Source of the DNA: Chara braunii
Lineage: Eukaryota; Streptophyta; Charophyceae; Charales; Characeae
NCBI GenBank assembly: GCA_003427395.1
Contig: BFEA01000028.1
Span: 3,265,174 to 3,327,721, forward strand
Direction: 5' to 3'
DNA length: 62,548 nt
Numbering within the stretch: the first letter of the stretch is position 1; every line of letters starts with the position of its first letter. The notes beneath the pieces were generated by a model. It searched no databases and had not been told where the DNA came from. It worked only from the letters and a program-made list of their open reading frames with translations. A program made the translations under genes and the position numbers. This document shows, one piece after another, positions 21,850-32,787 of this stretch.

Positions 21850-23427
21850 TCTCTAGGCCTGCAGCAGAGAACCGGTGCCCAAGGTAGATGACGCTGTCCC
21901 TCCCAAACTCAGATTTCTCCAAGTTGAGATGGAGTTGCGCTTCCTTGAGGACCTGCAACACTTCCTCAAGATGTCTCATGTGCTTCTCCATTGATTTGCT
22001 GAATATTAGTATATCATCCAAATAAACAACAACAAACCGGTTAATCTGATGGCGGAACACTTTGTCCATGAGACTTTGAAAGGTGGCTGGCGCATTCGTG
22101 AGACTAAAGGGCATGATGGTGAATTCGTACAGCCCATCGCGAGTTTTGAATGCGGTTTTGTGCTGGTCTGCAGGATCGACTTCAATCTGGTGGTAGCCAG
22201 ACTTGAGATCGATCTTGCTGAAGACTTTGCACCCACTTGCAGCATCAAGCAGATCATCGATACGTGGTAAAGGGTATGCATTCTTCCTTGTGATTCTATT
22301 CAATCCGCGGTAGTCAATACACATCCGCAGTTTGCCTCCCTTCTTAGGAACAAACAACACTGGTGCACCAAACTCAGACTCACTGGGTTTGATCCATCCC
22401 TTCCCAATCATCTCATCAATCTGCCTTCGCAACTCCTCCAATTCGCCTGAGCCCATTCGATAGACACAACCCTTTGGAGGAGTGCTACCTTCAATCAACT
22501 CGATCTTGTGTCGGACCAGACGCACGGGAACTCCATGCGGTNCGGCCAAGACCTCANGAAATCGGTTGAGAAGGTTGCGAATTTCTGGTGGAACTTCCGG
22601 AGGGGGATCATCACTCTCAGGAGCAAGCATATCAGATGTCATAGGTGCAGCCAATACGACAGGATTAGAAGTAGAGTCATTTGGACTAGAGGTAGATTTA
22701 GTAGAGGTAGAAGTAGTTGCATCCGAGGTGGAAACAGCATGCAAAGTAGAATCATTATGTACAGGCACATGAGCAGGCCTAACAAAGGCTATATACATTT
22801 GCTTATCAGTTTTGCGCCTGCGCCACTTTTTGCAGAACTGCATTGCATTGAGAAAGGTTACTTGGGACTCGCGCGGCTCATCCACTGGACGCTCGATTCC
22901 CATGGCATCTTTTACCATGAATTGTGAGTCCTTCCACGTGGTTCTGATTGTGCGATCAGCATCAAAGGTAGTGCGCACACCTTTGACTGCATGCGTGAAA
23001 GTGATAACCTCTTGGTTGCCTACTTGGGTCCGACAAGGATTCTGCAAAGTCACTTGCTTCATTCCCAAGCGTGCCTTACGAATGCCGTGCGGTGAGAAGT
23101 AGTTGGCGGTTGCACCACAATCAGACAACGCACGGATGTAACGGCCATTAATGTAGAGTTTGAAGAAGATCGACTTCGTTCTCCCTTGCGCGCGTTCTTG
23201 CTTCATGTGAGCCCAGCGCGTCAACAGAGAATGGAAGTCAATTTCTTCCGACTCTACCCAAGGCTCCTTGTATAGGATGTGGATCTTCTCAGCCTTGGAA
23301 TCAACATCAGATGGGGTTTCATGAGAGGTTTGCTGAGTGGGATCAGAATCCAAAGAAGAATCTGTACTTACATGTTCAGCCTCTCCATCAGTAGAGTGTG
23401 TTGATGATGCCTCTACCCCCGTTGCTG
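21850..23427 (-). pseudogene. pol of element C: protease and reverse transcriptase
   Basis: Entered by a -1 shift at 23428-23434, the frame runs through a Ser/Thr-rich acidic linker to the protease motif LSDCGATANYFSPHG (around 23090-23135, Asp catalytic, Cys in place of Ser/Thr). RT follows: [62 protein letters not shown] and the catalytic [13 protein letters not shown], then DSVIYLGHRFSAAGLE. Two unknown bases (22542 and 22557) fall in the linker before RT. Compared with element D, four bases are missing at 21846-21862 and the frame is lost there. Otherwise the block is intact over about 520 residues. Confidence 0.9.
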
Positions 23428-25044
23428 GTTTCCCTGCTGCAATCTGAAACAATGTTGGACTGAATGTCCCGGTTTGGTGCAATGCAGGCAAACTTCTCTC
23501 TTCACCCTGTCCTTCCACTCACTTTCACTAATCCGGAGATCTACCCATGGTTTTGTGGCAGGATCTTCCGGTTTTGGTGGAATCTTTGCTCCCTTGGGAA
23601 GAAGGATAGTGTTAGTGTTATTCTTCATCATGGTCCTCGGTCCCTTACTCTTAAAGGCAGTCTTCTTAAAGGCATTCATGGATTCTTCGTCATTTACAAA
23701 CTCAGACTCATGGGCTGACAAAGAGCAAGATGCCCCGCAGTCTTGCTCTTGATCGTCATCAAGAGAAGATTCGTCCACGAGGGTCTCCTCGTCAGCCTCA
23801 AGCAGATCATGTGCTGCAAAACGGTTGCTGCCTGGAAACCGTTTGCGGCTGGTGGCCTTTTTGCCACTTGATCCACCCGAGAGGTCTTGTGCCTCCAGCT
23901 TGACTAAGTCTCGCATGAGGGTAAGCCAATCTGTATATCCGCTGAGCCCGAGCCCTAGGCGATCTTTTAGAGTAGAGGAGACCGTACCTTTTATCACATC
24001 CAAACAAGACTGCGCAGTCATCTCCAGATCCGGAGTAGCAAAGAGTTTACTAACATACTGCTGCAGGTTGTGCATGGTGCCGGTCCACTTGCTGTGCTTG
24101 AGCTTGTCCAGCTTTAGTCTTGCTTTAGCTGCAGCATGTGGATCAACATATTGTTTGATCAAGAGATCCTCAAGTGCGGCAGTAGGCGTAGCCTTTAGCC
24201 ATTTGTTCAAATCTATTCTCTTATAGCCTGATTGGACAGCTTGGGTTTCTAGGAAACCCCGCACGACGGGCTCCACATTGGTCCCCAGGATAGACGACTG
24301 AGTGGACGGGGGTGTCCCCAATACATCGAAGTAGGACCGCATAGAGCTGATCCAAGACTCGACGTCGTCCTTTCCGTCATACTTGGACGGAATCTGCGCC
24401 GCCTTCCTGTCGATGTAAGCAAAGTTGCCGCCTGGCCCAGCCATTGCCGGGTCCGGGCCCGGGGCTGCAACAGTTCCAGAAGTCCCTGCACCACCACTTG
24501 CCGCTGCAGCAGCAGCAGCAGCAACAGCGGGGTCTGGACTTGCTGCAGATCCGCTTTGGCTGTTAACCACACTCAAAGAAGAAGAAGAAGTAGAAGGAGA
24601 AGAAGTAGACGTAGTCAGAGGGGCAAAACTGGACTGACACGCAACATTGGAGGCAGGGTAGGTGAGTGAAGAGACGATTTGAGCCTGCTGCGAACTAGCA
24701 AACTGTTGCAGCTGATCGTGGTGCTGCTGCGCCATCTTGGCCATGTCTTCGCGCAACTCCTTGCGCTGCTTAAACACCTGTGTGAGTTGGCCAGCATGGT
24801 CCTCAGCAACCCGGACCCCTGCTAAGGCTCTGAGGAGGGGAACCGTTTTCTCTTCTACCTCCTCATCAGTCAGAGCGGACACGGTGCTAAGGACGGCCTC
24901 GTGAGCCTGCACCTTATCCCTTCTCTCTCTCTCTTTCTCTTCCTCCTCCCTCTTCAAGGCTTTCTCGTAGAAGAATTGATACTGCTGTTTTTCTGCCTCA
25001 GGGGCAGCGTCCATCTGCAGTTTCCAATCTGCTGCAGACGCCAT
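23413..25044 (-). CDS. gag of element C, intact
   Basis: Capsid/nucleocapsid polyprotein of about 543 residues. I chose the ATG at 25042-25044 (MASAADWKLQMDAAPEAEKQ), because the frame upstream is Arg-rich leader sequence. Residues about 20-130 are charged and coiled-coil-like. An Ala/Ser/Gly/Pro linker with an alanine run follows. The Gag core lies around YDGKDDVESWISSMRSYFDV to LATPDLEM-like blocks (FATPDLEMTAQSC). The C-terminus has a canonical CX2CX4HX4C knuckle, CLHCTKPGHSVQHC. The stop at 23413-23415 lies five codons past the slippery site. No in-frame stop or frameshift is visible, so Gag could still be made. Confidence 0.88.
   Translation of the reverse strand: MASAADWKLQMDAAPEAEKQQYQFFYEKALKREEEEKERERRDKVQAHEAVLSTVSALTDEEVEEKTVPLLRALAGVRVAEDHAGQLTQVFKQRKELREDMAKMAQQHHDQLQQFASSQQAQIVSSLTYPASNVACQSSFAPLTTSTSSPSTSSSSLSVVNSQSGSAASPDPAVAAAAAAAASGGAGTSGTVAAPGPDPAMAGPGGNFAYIDRKAAQIPSKYDGKDDVESWISSMRSYFDVLGTPPSTQSSILGTNVEPVVRGFLETQAVQSGYKRIDLNKWLKATPTAALEDLLIKQYVDPHAAAKARLKLDKLKHSKWTGTMHNLQQYVSKLFATPDLEMTAQSCLDVIKGTVSSTLKDRLGLGLSGYTDWLTLMRDLVKLEAQDLSGGSSGKKATSRKRFPGSNRFAAHDLLEADEETLVDESSLDDDQEQDCGASCSLSAHESEFVNDEESMNAFKKTAFKSKGPRTMMKNNTNTILLPKGAKIPPKPEDPATKPWVDLRISESEWKDRVKREVCLHCTKPGHSVQHCFRLQQGNQQRG
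23428..23434 (-). promoter_or_regulatory. -1 ribosomal frameshift heptamer G GGA AAC (element C)
   Basis: The gag frame reads CAG GGA AAC CAG CAA CGG GGG TAG. G GGA AAC is a canonical slippery heptamer in zero frame. The -1 frame continues as CCA GCA ACG GGG GTA, the pol frame that leads into the protease. Confidence 0.8.
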
Positions 25045-26515
25045 GATGGAGGATGAGGGTGTCAGTAAGACTCTCAAGAGGGGTCCGTACTTCCTCTCAG
25101 CTTTGCGACGAACACTCCTCTTCCCTCTCCTCACTCCCTCACGAGCAACACTCAATAACTTCTCTCTTCTCTCTCTCTCTCTCTCTCGTTTGCGACCGTG
25201 TAGACGCAGGCATTAATGAACCCAATGAAAGAAACAGCTTGAAATCATTCAGAAGAGAAGGTAGAACTCCTAGCCGGAGCGGCAATTCATTTGGAGTGGA
25301 GAGCAGTCAAAACAGCAAAAAAGAAAAGATCAGAGAGATCTGATCCAGCCACACAGTCTGGACTGACTACATATGGGGTCCTCCCAAGCCTAGCCAGCCT
25401 CAGCTCCGTGAAAACACAGCAAATCAGATTCAAGATGTACAGCGAAATGCAAGAGAGAATTGAGTGGTGTATAAGGTGCGAGTCAGGCGGCGGATTATGT
25501 GGTAAAGTCTAATAACACGTCCCAGCGGAGATCCCTTCCGCAACGAGTGTCCTGGTCCAAAAGCATAAAGTCCGTATCCCAATCAGATAGAGCAAGGTAA
25601 CTAACGTCAACAGATTTGGCCTGAGGGGCCCTTCTTGTTTGGGCCCGGTCCCACTGAGTCCCAAATGGTCCCAGTGGAGTAAAAACCGGGTCCCAACCAA
25701 CAAGAGTTCCACGGAGACCTACTCTGTCCCTACTTGAATTGAAACACGAAATTTTGCCCCAGAAAGAACCTGTAGACTACCGCCGTTCAGAATGAAACAA
25801 ACAAAGCACTGCAGAGAGATATCACATGACAAACAAGATACTTCATTCATTCACTCATCAGGTGAGTAGGCAGTTCACACACCTCACACACAATCAAGAC
25901 TATGGAGGATGGAAAAAGAACCCAGAGAACCCCAACAGGCTGTCAATTCCATGCACGCACACATGGGCACCCCGGTGGCACGACACTTACCTGAGTGGCC
26001 GGGCTCTTGAGATGAAAGAACTCACCCCCCTCTCACATAGTCCTCCTGACCCAATTAGCATCCTCTACACTAGTGTCCTATCATCTAGGAGGGTCAACAT
26101 CTACCCCAAAGTACACAGCCGGATCCCCCGTCGATGTTGAAGATCAAAGCAGCAACTTGCAGTCCGTAGGTGCAGATATGGCTGCCACCCTCAAGCTCGC
26201 CTACTTTAGGGGAGCCCTAAAGTCACTCCTCGTCTTCCCTGAAGTCCAGATTCAAGTTGTAGGTGCCCTTCACTGTCGCCTCTCTCAAATTGCATCACGA
26301 AGTCCCACCTTGTGTCTCGCCACCACAAACATGCACTCAAACAACCTGGTCGGCTCTAGTGTCGACCCTACACGGCCCTGCCAGGTGGGAGCAGCTTCCC
26401 TTTACCATGCTGCCCCACTTAACCCTAACTTCCAGCCCTAACCCTAAGTGGTAGCCCTTACCACTAGGGTTAGGGTTATGGCAGCCAAGTCAACTCTCGC
26501 CAACAAGTAGAATCC
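25045..26515 (-). other. Untranslated leader of element C
   Basis: About 1.47 kb without a sustained frame between the primer site and gag. Near the primer site (26436-26475) is a strong hairpin. Arms CCCTAACCCTAAGTGGTA and TACCACTAGGGTTAGGG pair over 17 bp with one unpaired A and a five-base loop. Confidence 0.75.
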
Positions 26516-26528
26516 GCTCCGATGCCAA
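26516..26528 (-). other. Primer binding site of element C
   Basis: Directly inside the 5' LTR the minus strand reads TTGGCATCGGAGC. It differs at two positions from the initiator-Met primer core TGGTATCAGAGC seen almost unchanged in element A. Position and similarity support the same tRNA primer or a close relative. Confidence 0.7.
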
Positions 26529-27937
26529 TGTTACGATCCTGGCCAATTTTGAAGTCCGCAATCATCAGAAAGTACAATGTTGTCCAATTGCGAAAAGAAA
26601 TGAATGAACTTGAGCCCAATGCCGTCCAATTGCAAAAGAAATGAAAGAACTGGAGAGGAGAGAGAGGGAAAGAAGAAGAAGAAGAATCAGGAAAGAAGAA
26701 AGAGATGGTGTACTCCAACATAGACCAAAGACAAAGCTCTTCTTCTTCGCTCAACAACCTCCTCTTTATCTCCTCCTCTCTTATTCAAACAATAAATAAA
26801 CAATAATAATGTTGAACAGCTGAACCAGAATCAATGTCTGAATCCCACTTCTACTGCAGGCACAAGATGAGGTCCACCATAGCCATGACAGCCCTTCTTC
26901 TTCCTCCACATACAGGCCGAGGCTATGGCGGACTACTGAGGTTTCAACCTTCGGTACAAAGGACAACCCCAAGCAGCTACACCGCTGCCCTTCTTCAAGG
27001 TCATCACCCAGCAGCTATGCCGCTGCCCACTCAACCGCCATGCCTGACTCTGTCCGAGCTTCCTTGATGCGGCACTACCCCCACTGGGGACTTCCTGATG
27101 CAGCGCCTAGCAAGGAGATGAAGATGGTGTCTACCATAGCCAGGTAAGTACCCTACCACTCTCCTCCTTGGTCCCCTTCTCCTCTTCCTCCTACCGGCTG
27201 AGCTCCACCATAGCCAAGGTGGAAGCTCCCGACTTCTTCCTCCCAGCAGCGCTGTAGAGCCCAGCGCTCCTCCACCTAGCGCTCCAGCAGCGTGACGCCC
27301 AACTCGCACACTGAAGAATGAGGCCGGGCTCCTTGCCCTGCCTCTTGATATAGCGGCCTACTTGCCTCCTGGGCGGTGATTCCAAATCTCGGCCTCTCCA
27401 AGCAACCGGTACCTCCTCCGTTTTGGAGGGAAACATCATTGCAGACCCTGATATTACCCGTACAGGCTCTAGACTTAGACTGGTTGGACTGGTACCGGCC
27501 TAGACCTACCCTACCGCTACTGGACTCTAAAAATGCCAACTTTGTCTTTTTCTGCTCGGCCTCCAGTACCCCCTCACGCCAACTGCAGTGGGGTGCAGTA
27601 TTGGCCTACCGGCCTACTTGAGTGTTTTTCCGCTACCCCAAGGGCCTCGGGGCCGCTAGCTTCGCCACTTGAGTGTTTTTCCCTGCTACAACCCTCAATG
27701 CCACGGCCACAGGTAAGTACCTGCGCTACGGACCTACCAAACAAGCAAGTACCCTTGCGGGTCCCACACACACTCATACCAACAAGCACTCAGACAGGCA
27801 TGCAGGTCACAAGCACGCACACACAGACAGACTTAGAAACATAGCAGAATGCGGGAATCTCAGCAAGGCATCCATTCCATCGGCAGAACTTCAGAAATCA
27901 GCAGTGTTCTCAGTCTGTGTTTTGATGGGTCATTACA
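26529..27937 (-). repeat. 5' LTR of element C
   Basis: 1409 bp, TG...CA on both strands (TGTTACGATCC to GGTCATTACA), nearly identical to the 3' LTR. It contains an internal 44-bp-period duplication of a GTCCAATTGC...AAATGAA block (26580-26650) that the element D LTR lacks. Its long pyrimidine/purine tract creates spurious charged open frames. It would carry the promoter and polyadenylation site, but I could not assign a TATA box. Confidence 0.92.
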
Positions 27938-28245
27938 AAAGAGAAAGAGCAACCAGATGCATTTCTCCGCTCTGCTGAAGTTTTGTTCGAGCTTTGTAAG
28001 CCATGTCTGTGCCACTCCATACCCACTTTTCTCTTATCTCTCTCCATACTTCTAAGGACTAAAGCGGTCCTCAGCTGACGTTGCCAGTGGAGTGAAGGTG
28101 CACGGAAAGACCGATGTTGGAATCCAGATCAGAGAAAAAGAAAACATAGCAGGGAGGCGCNAGGTGCACGGAAAGACCGATGTTGGAATCCAGATCAGAG
28201 AAAAAGAAAACATAGCAGGGAGGCGCAACTCCCAGCCCCTTCTAC
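27938..28245. repeat. 65-bp direct duplication around a single N
   Basis: AGGTGCACGGAAAGACCGAT and the following bases occur at 28096-28160 and again at 28162-28226, separated by one N at 28161. The copies look identical, which suggests an assembly join rather than biology. The rest of the interval has no recognised feature. Confidence 0.85.
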
Positions 28246-28290
28246 TTTGGGGGGCATCAGTCCGGTTGCTTCTCACCGGCAAGCAAAGTT
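28246..28290 (-). repeat. Partial LINE 3'-tail copy
   Basis: GGGGGGCATCAGTCCGGTT and CACCGGCAAGC match the tail seen at 30420, 30880 and 31920, but the poly(A) end is replaced by other sequence. Orientation agrees with the LINE fragment at 28960-30360, for which it may be the 3' end. Confidence 0.55.
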
Positions 28291-28959
28291 TTTTGAAACA
28301 AGCAGCGGGGGTGGGGTGCGATTAGACAGAAAAGATAGTCAGCCTACCCTTGTGGCTCGAGCTGCCTATCCAACGGGGGGTTGCTCCAGGACCACCCGCT
28401 CCCACCCTTTGGCCTGTCCTTACGGATTGTCCTGCAAGTTGGGAAGCTTACTAGCAGCACCCAGGCACACCGCGGGACAATCCCTAAGGGATCAAGGCAT
28501 GGGGGGGGAGTCCTAGCAGCCCCTTGGGCTGCCTGTTACTTACTCACACCTGCCAACCATATCTGCCTAAGCCCAGCATTTCCTCTGCCTCCTATCCCCA
28601 TGTCATCTGCTTCTGACCTTGGTACCCTACCTCTCCTACCATCAGGTTTTTCTTGGCTTCAAACCTGCCTTGCCTATCCCTAAGCCTTAATCCTATCTAC
28701 CTATGCTTGATCCTTTGTGGTATTAGCACCGAAAGTGGCCGAAGAAGACCAAAAACGGTCCACACTACCTTGGGTCCTGCACTATACATGTCTGCGTGAT
28801 TGCTATGTTCTAAGTTCTAACCCCAGCATTTTCTTGACCCCTCTTACCCTCTTACCCCCTCTATAAGTGAACACTCCCCCTCTTGCCCCATACTATAATA
28901 CAATTATTTCCCTCCCATTATCGGGAGCTCCAATACACCCCACCCATCCCTCCTAACTA
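28291..28959. other. No recognised gene; possible LINE 3' UTR
   Basis: About 670 bp of pyrimidine-rich sequence between the tail copy and the LINE fragment. No domain is recognised in any frame. Confidence 0.4.
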
Positions 28960-30360
28960 TGGTGCACATCGGTTGAGGTCAGTCCTCATCATCTTGGGGA
29001 CTAGGTACATGGCGCATGAAGACGTGGCCAAACCGCATCTGGCCCGTCTGGGGGTAGCGGTTGAGCAGTTGCGGGTATGGGCTCCATCTTTCCCAGAACA
29101 CTTTTCCCTTGCTCCTTCGTGAGGCGGCTCCTCCTGAGGTCGGCCATAGGGCCAGTCCTGATATTTTCCAGCGCCCTTTCTTGATACACCTGGAGCGGTG
29201 GGCCTGTTCCCTGCCTGCATCGTTCATTTCGCAGGGTCCATAGGGCCCATAGTGTCGCTGCTCGTATTGTTCTGCAGCCAGCATGTCTTCATTTCCGGAC
29301 CTATCCACCTTCATCAGGGCCCCCAAGAGGATGGCAGCGCCGTCCATCTCTGTGGCCTCCAGCGGTGATCCGTCTGCCACGTTGTGTGCCCACCATTCCC
29401 AGAATGCCCTGACTGCCGGGGACCGCATGAACAGATGGGGGATAGACTCCACTTGTCCGCACCCCGCAGCACATTCCTGGTCCTTGTGTTGGCTCCTAAA
29501 TGCCAGTCATTGTGCTGTTGGGATCGCCAGGTGATAAATTTGCCATAGCAGCCAGTCTGTTTCTGATCTGGCAGGGCTGCCAAGCTGGCACATGCTCGTT
29601 CCACCTCTTCTTCGGCCACCTGTTGAGGTATACGTCCGGAAGCCAGCTCCTCTTGGCCCAGCGGTCCCTAAGTTCTCCGCTAATGTCCACCTGCTCCAAC
29701 AGGGAGTTGTAGATATTCTTTGTGGTCAGATCCTGGAGCGGGACTGCTCTCGTCTGCATCCTTTGGGCTGGCCACTCCCACTCCCTTGGATCCCATGTGA
29801 GATCCCGTCTCCTTGTTGCCAGACGGCATGGCAGGTAGCACCCTTCCCCTTCCCTCCGTCCTTCGCACACCACCACGGTTTCAAACAGTTTCCTGTCCAC
29901 CACCTTGGGGAACCCCCCTTCCTGCCTACCAAGCTCCTGCAGCGGAGCCCCCAGTCCTTCATAACCCAAGTTCGCCACCCAGCCGGTGAATTCCAGTCTC
30001 CCTTCCGCCTCCACCCGTTCTATTCTGTATACCATCTCCGGCCTCCGCAGTCCCCTCACTTTCAACCACTCTCCCGTTGTTACTTCATACTTCCTGAGAA
30101 TCTCCACCTACTGGGGAGGGATGGCTTTTCTCAGATCTTGCAGTATTTGCCTCCGTCTCATCGGCCCCTACAGAACTTCCACCATGTTGTTATCAGAGCC
30201 TTTTGCCGTTCGTCCCATAGATGACCTACCTTATAGATTCCTTGCTCAGCCCACTTCCATCCAAATGCCCCTCGTGGGCCCAGCCAGGGGTAAGGATCAC
30301 CACCTGCCTCGTCGCAGATGAATTCTCATACAGCAGCGGATTGTAGACAGCATCGGTGGT
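28960..30360 (-). pseudogene. 5'-truncated LINE ORF2 fragment (C-terminal region)
   Basis: Two minus-strand open blocks (30107-29496 and 29452-28979, in different frames) match the layout of the C-terminal third of a plant L1-like ORF2. There is a Trp/Arg-rich region (WAKRSWLPDVYLNRWPKKRW), then a zinc-binding-like block with CAAGCGQVESIPHLF spanning the frame change, in which the final Cys is replaced by Ser (HLFMRSP). RT and endonuclease are absent, so it is 5'-truncated as LINE copies often are. Sequence differs from LINE A and B, so it is a third lineage. Confidence 0.7.
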
Positions 30361-30383
30361 TGCCGGTAGGCGGCAGCTTAATC

Positions 30384-30640
30384 TTTTTTTTTTTTTTTTT
30401 TTTTTAACAGAACCTCTTGGTTCTGGCTCCTACAATTCTGGGGAGCGACAGTCCGGTTCCTATTCCACCGGTAAGTCAATACGGAATACATGGGAGACTC
30501 ATGCACACTCCTCCCCATTATGGCTGGGAGGCCCGAGTGGACGGCAATGATTACTTCCCTGAGGAAGGATGTACCACCCCTCGCCCCTGCCTAATTAGCC
30601 TGTGCTATTTAATCTTCCTGGCTGTTACCAAACTGTCTGA
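30384..30640 (-). repeat. LINE 3'-tail copy 1 with poly(A)
   Basis: A run of 22 T (poly(A) on the minus strand) is followed by TTGGTTCTGGCTCC, TTCTGGGGAGCGACAGTCC, GGTTCCTATTCCACCGG and further on by GCAATGATTACTTCC and GAAGGATGTACC. The order is the same as in copies 2 and 3. Confidence 0.85.
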
Positions 30641-30763
30641 CCCCGGTCCCACTCCTCTCAACTGTGATGCTGTCTGGTTGGTGTGTTATACTAGAGTGGA
30701 CTGGAACACCTATGGGTCTCCTGAAATCTCTGACACCCTAAGCCCTGTTTGTCTTGTCTCTGT

Positions 30764-30793
30764 CTAAACCTTAAACCTTAAACCCTAAACCCT
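30764..30793. repeat. Interstitial telomere-like repeat
   Basis: TAAACCTTAAACCTTAAACC followed by CTAAACCCTCAG contains two CCCTAAA-type units and two variants. This is the plant-type telomere motif at an internal site. Confidence 0.7.
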
Positions 30794-30837
30794 CAGCTGT
30801 TATGCTGTTGTGATTTACCTGTTCCTAGTTCCCTTCC

Positions 30838-31070
30838 TTTTTTTTTTTTTTTTTTTTTCCTGGCTCCTTTTCCATTCTGGGGAGCGTCAGTCCGGTTCCT
30901 ATTCCCCCGGCAAGTCATAAATTTACAGAACATACTCCCTCTCGCTCCTTCCCCTTCTGACTTGGAGGCCCGGAAGTCGGCATTGATTACTTCCATTAAG
31001 AAAGATGTACCGAACTTCATCACTGCCTAAGTTAGCCTGTTCGAAGCTGTTGTTGTCCTCGGTATTTCTT
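30838..31070 (-). repeat. LINE 3'-tail copy 2 with poly(A)
   Basis: A run of 21 T, then CCTGGCTCCTTTTCC, ATTCTGGGGAGCGTCAGTCC, GGTTCCTATTCCCCCGGC, GGCATTGATTACTTCC and GCCTAAGTTAGCCTGTT. A further T-tract at about 31224-31237 followed by AGCCTAGGTTAACCTGTT may be the end of another copy. Confidence 0.85.
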
Positions 31071-31884
31071 TCTGTGTACTTTTGCTGGGCTAGTGTTGTC
31101 ACCACCAACTGTGCCTCTCAGTCAAAAAGACCGCCTGATTGGCAATACTTGCTGGAACTGTTGGAGTGGTGCGTTGACCCTCTCGTGTCAGTCTCGCTTG
31201 ACTGTCCCTCGGGGTGCTATGGTCTTTTTTTTTTTTTTCCCTTCCGAAGTGGAGGGCTGTCTCCCCTCTCACCCCAGCCTAGGTTAACCTGTTGCTGCTA
31301 GTTACACACCTGTTTGGTCACTGAAAACCGGTTCCAGCGTGCCTTCCTAATATAGCACATAAGAAGGGTGACCGCATTAATTGTCGGATAGTAACTTGCT
31401 GGCAACCGGGTCCAGAGACCCATTCTTCTGTAGATTCCTGACCTTTCCTCTGATCGTGATAGCATACGAGTAGAACCCTGTATGAACCTGGTTCGCCTCT
31501 TCGTCTGACTCTTCTTGACTGGTCGGTTAGATTTGTTCATTGGGACTGTCATATGGTCCGTGGTTGTGTTGTGCCTCAGATTGTGGTCTGGGTGTGAGTG
31601 GAGGGTTCCCTGGGACCTGGCTACTGTGGATTGGCAGAGTGAACCAGTCTTTCAAGACTAGTCTGTTTCCTTCTATCGTGCCTAACTTTCCCCCTCCTAG
31701 TTTTCCCACCGTAAATCTTTTAATAATCTCGAGCTTTTTGTCTCGGGCGTTTTGTATTTGGTTCTGAGTTTTTTTTTCCAGAGGGTGTGGAGTTCAGTTT
31801 CTATTAGTTGTTTGATAGTTATGAGGGGGTTTTCGTGATTAGTAGGGTGATCATCGAAAGTCAGGCCACACCTCCTTTTCCTTC

Positions 31885-32110
31885 TTTTTTTTTATGGTTC
31901 TGGCCCCTTTTCCATTCTGGGGGGCATCAGTCCGGTTCCTACTCTACCGGCAAGTCGGCTGAAATACATGAAAGACTCACACACACTCTTCCCCTTTACC
32001 GTAGGAAAGTCCGAGGGCCGGCATTGATTACTTCTCAACAGAAGGATGTACCAGCCCCCACCCCTGCCTGAGTTATCCTATTTACTTTAGTTGGGTGGCT
32101 AGCACCTATT
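31885..32110 (-). repeat. LINE 3'-tail copy 3, probable 3' end of LINE A
   Basis: Nine T, then ATGGTTCTGGCCCC, ATTCTGGGGGGCATCAGTCC, GGTTCCTACTCTACCGGC, GGCATTGATTACTTC, GAAGGATGTACC and CCTGCCTGAGTTATCC. It lies in the right position and orientation downstream of ORF2. Confidence 0.8.
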
Positions 32111-32787
32111 AAATTGCTTGGAAAGGACACCTCCTCGCCTGTTCCTCTCAGTCCCTTTGACTGTCTGATTCACGTTAGGTACTGGAAGTGCTGACCTCTC
32201 CTTCCCTTTTAGGACTACCTATCCCTAGATTTTCCTCTTCTAGTTTCTGCTGTCTATGAATGTTTATAGCGCATAAACTATCTAGTTTAAAAAAGTCTTT
32301 AACCAGTTCTACCAGGTGCTAAAACCCTGAACCCTATCCTATTTAGCTAGTTTGTCTGCTACGTGGTAGCTTCCAACCTTGCGGATTGTGACCCTTATCC
32401 TAGATTTTCTCTCTTAACTAGCTGTTACTGCCTTTCTGGTAAATGCGTGTAGGGTGAAAGTAGTAATAGAATGATGGGTTGGGTAGGGCATGCGTCTGTA
32501 GGTTTAAGTTGGGGGGTTCGGGTTTCCATAGTGTTTAGGAGGGGGTTGCCGTGTCTGGCGGGGGAGGTTCAGGACCAGTGTGGTGTATTGTAGGGTGAAG
32601 GGCTGGAAGTGAGACAGTGGGATTGTACAAGATGATGCAGTGGTGTGTTTGCTTTTGTCGGAAGTGATGTCTGCGGAGGTTGGAGATTTGACATAACGTC
32701 TGTTGACCAGGTCCGTATTTAGTTGTTGTTGTTGTTGGAGATATTGGGGTATTCACATATGCCTTAATTGTGGTAGGCTGAGGTGGG
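32111..32787 (-). other. 3' UTR region of LINE A
   Basis: About 680 bp between the ORF2 stop and the tail, with no recognised domain on either strand. Confidence 0.5.

Larger units (their letters stand above)
17904..27937 (-). mobile_element. Ty3/gypsy element C, near-complete
   Basis: A 10-kb minus-strand element with LTRs at 17904-19600 (containing a sequence gap) and 26529-27937. It is flanked by the 4-bp duplication AAAG (17900-17903 and 27938-27941). It has a primer site, a 1.47-kb leader, gag, a -1 frameshift site, protease, RT, RNase H, integrase with a chromodomain-like tail, and a polypurine tract. The LTRs differ by only a few substitutions over their first 150 bp, so insertion looks fairly recent. 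Damage is limited to a 4-nt deletion near 21850, a 1-nt deletion near 21446 and a TAG at 21358-21360. It lies inside the proposed 29-kb intron of the cysteine-rich gene. Confidence 0.92.
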
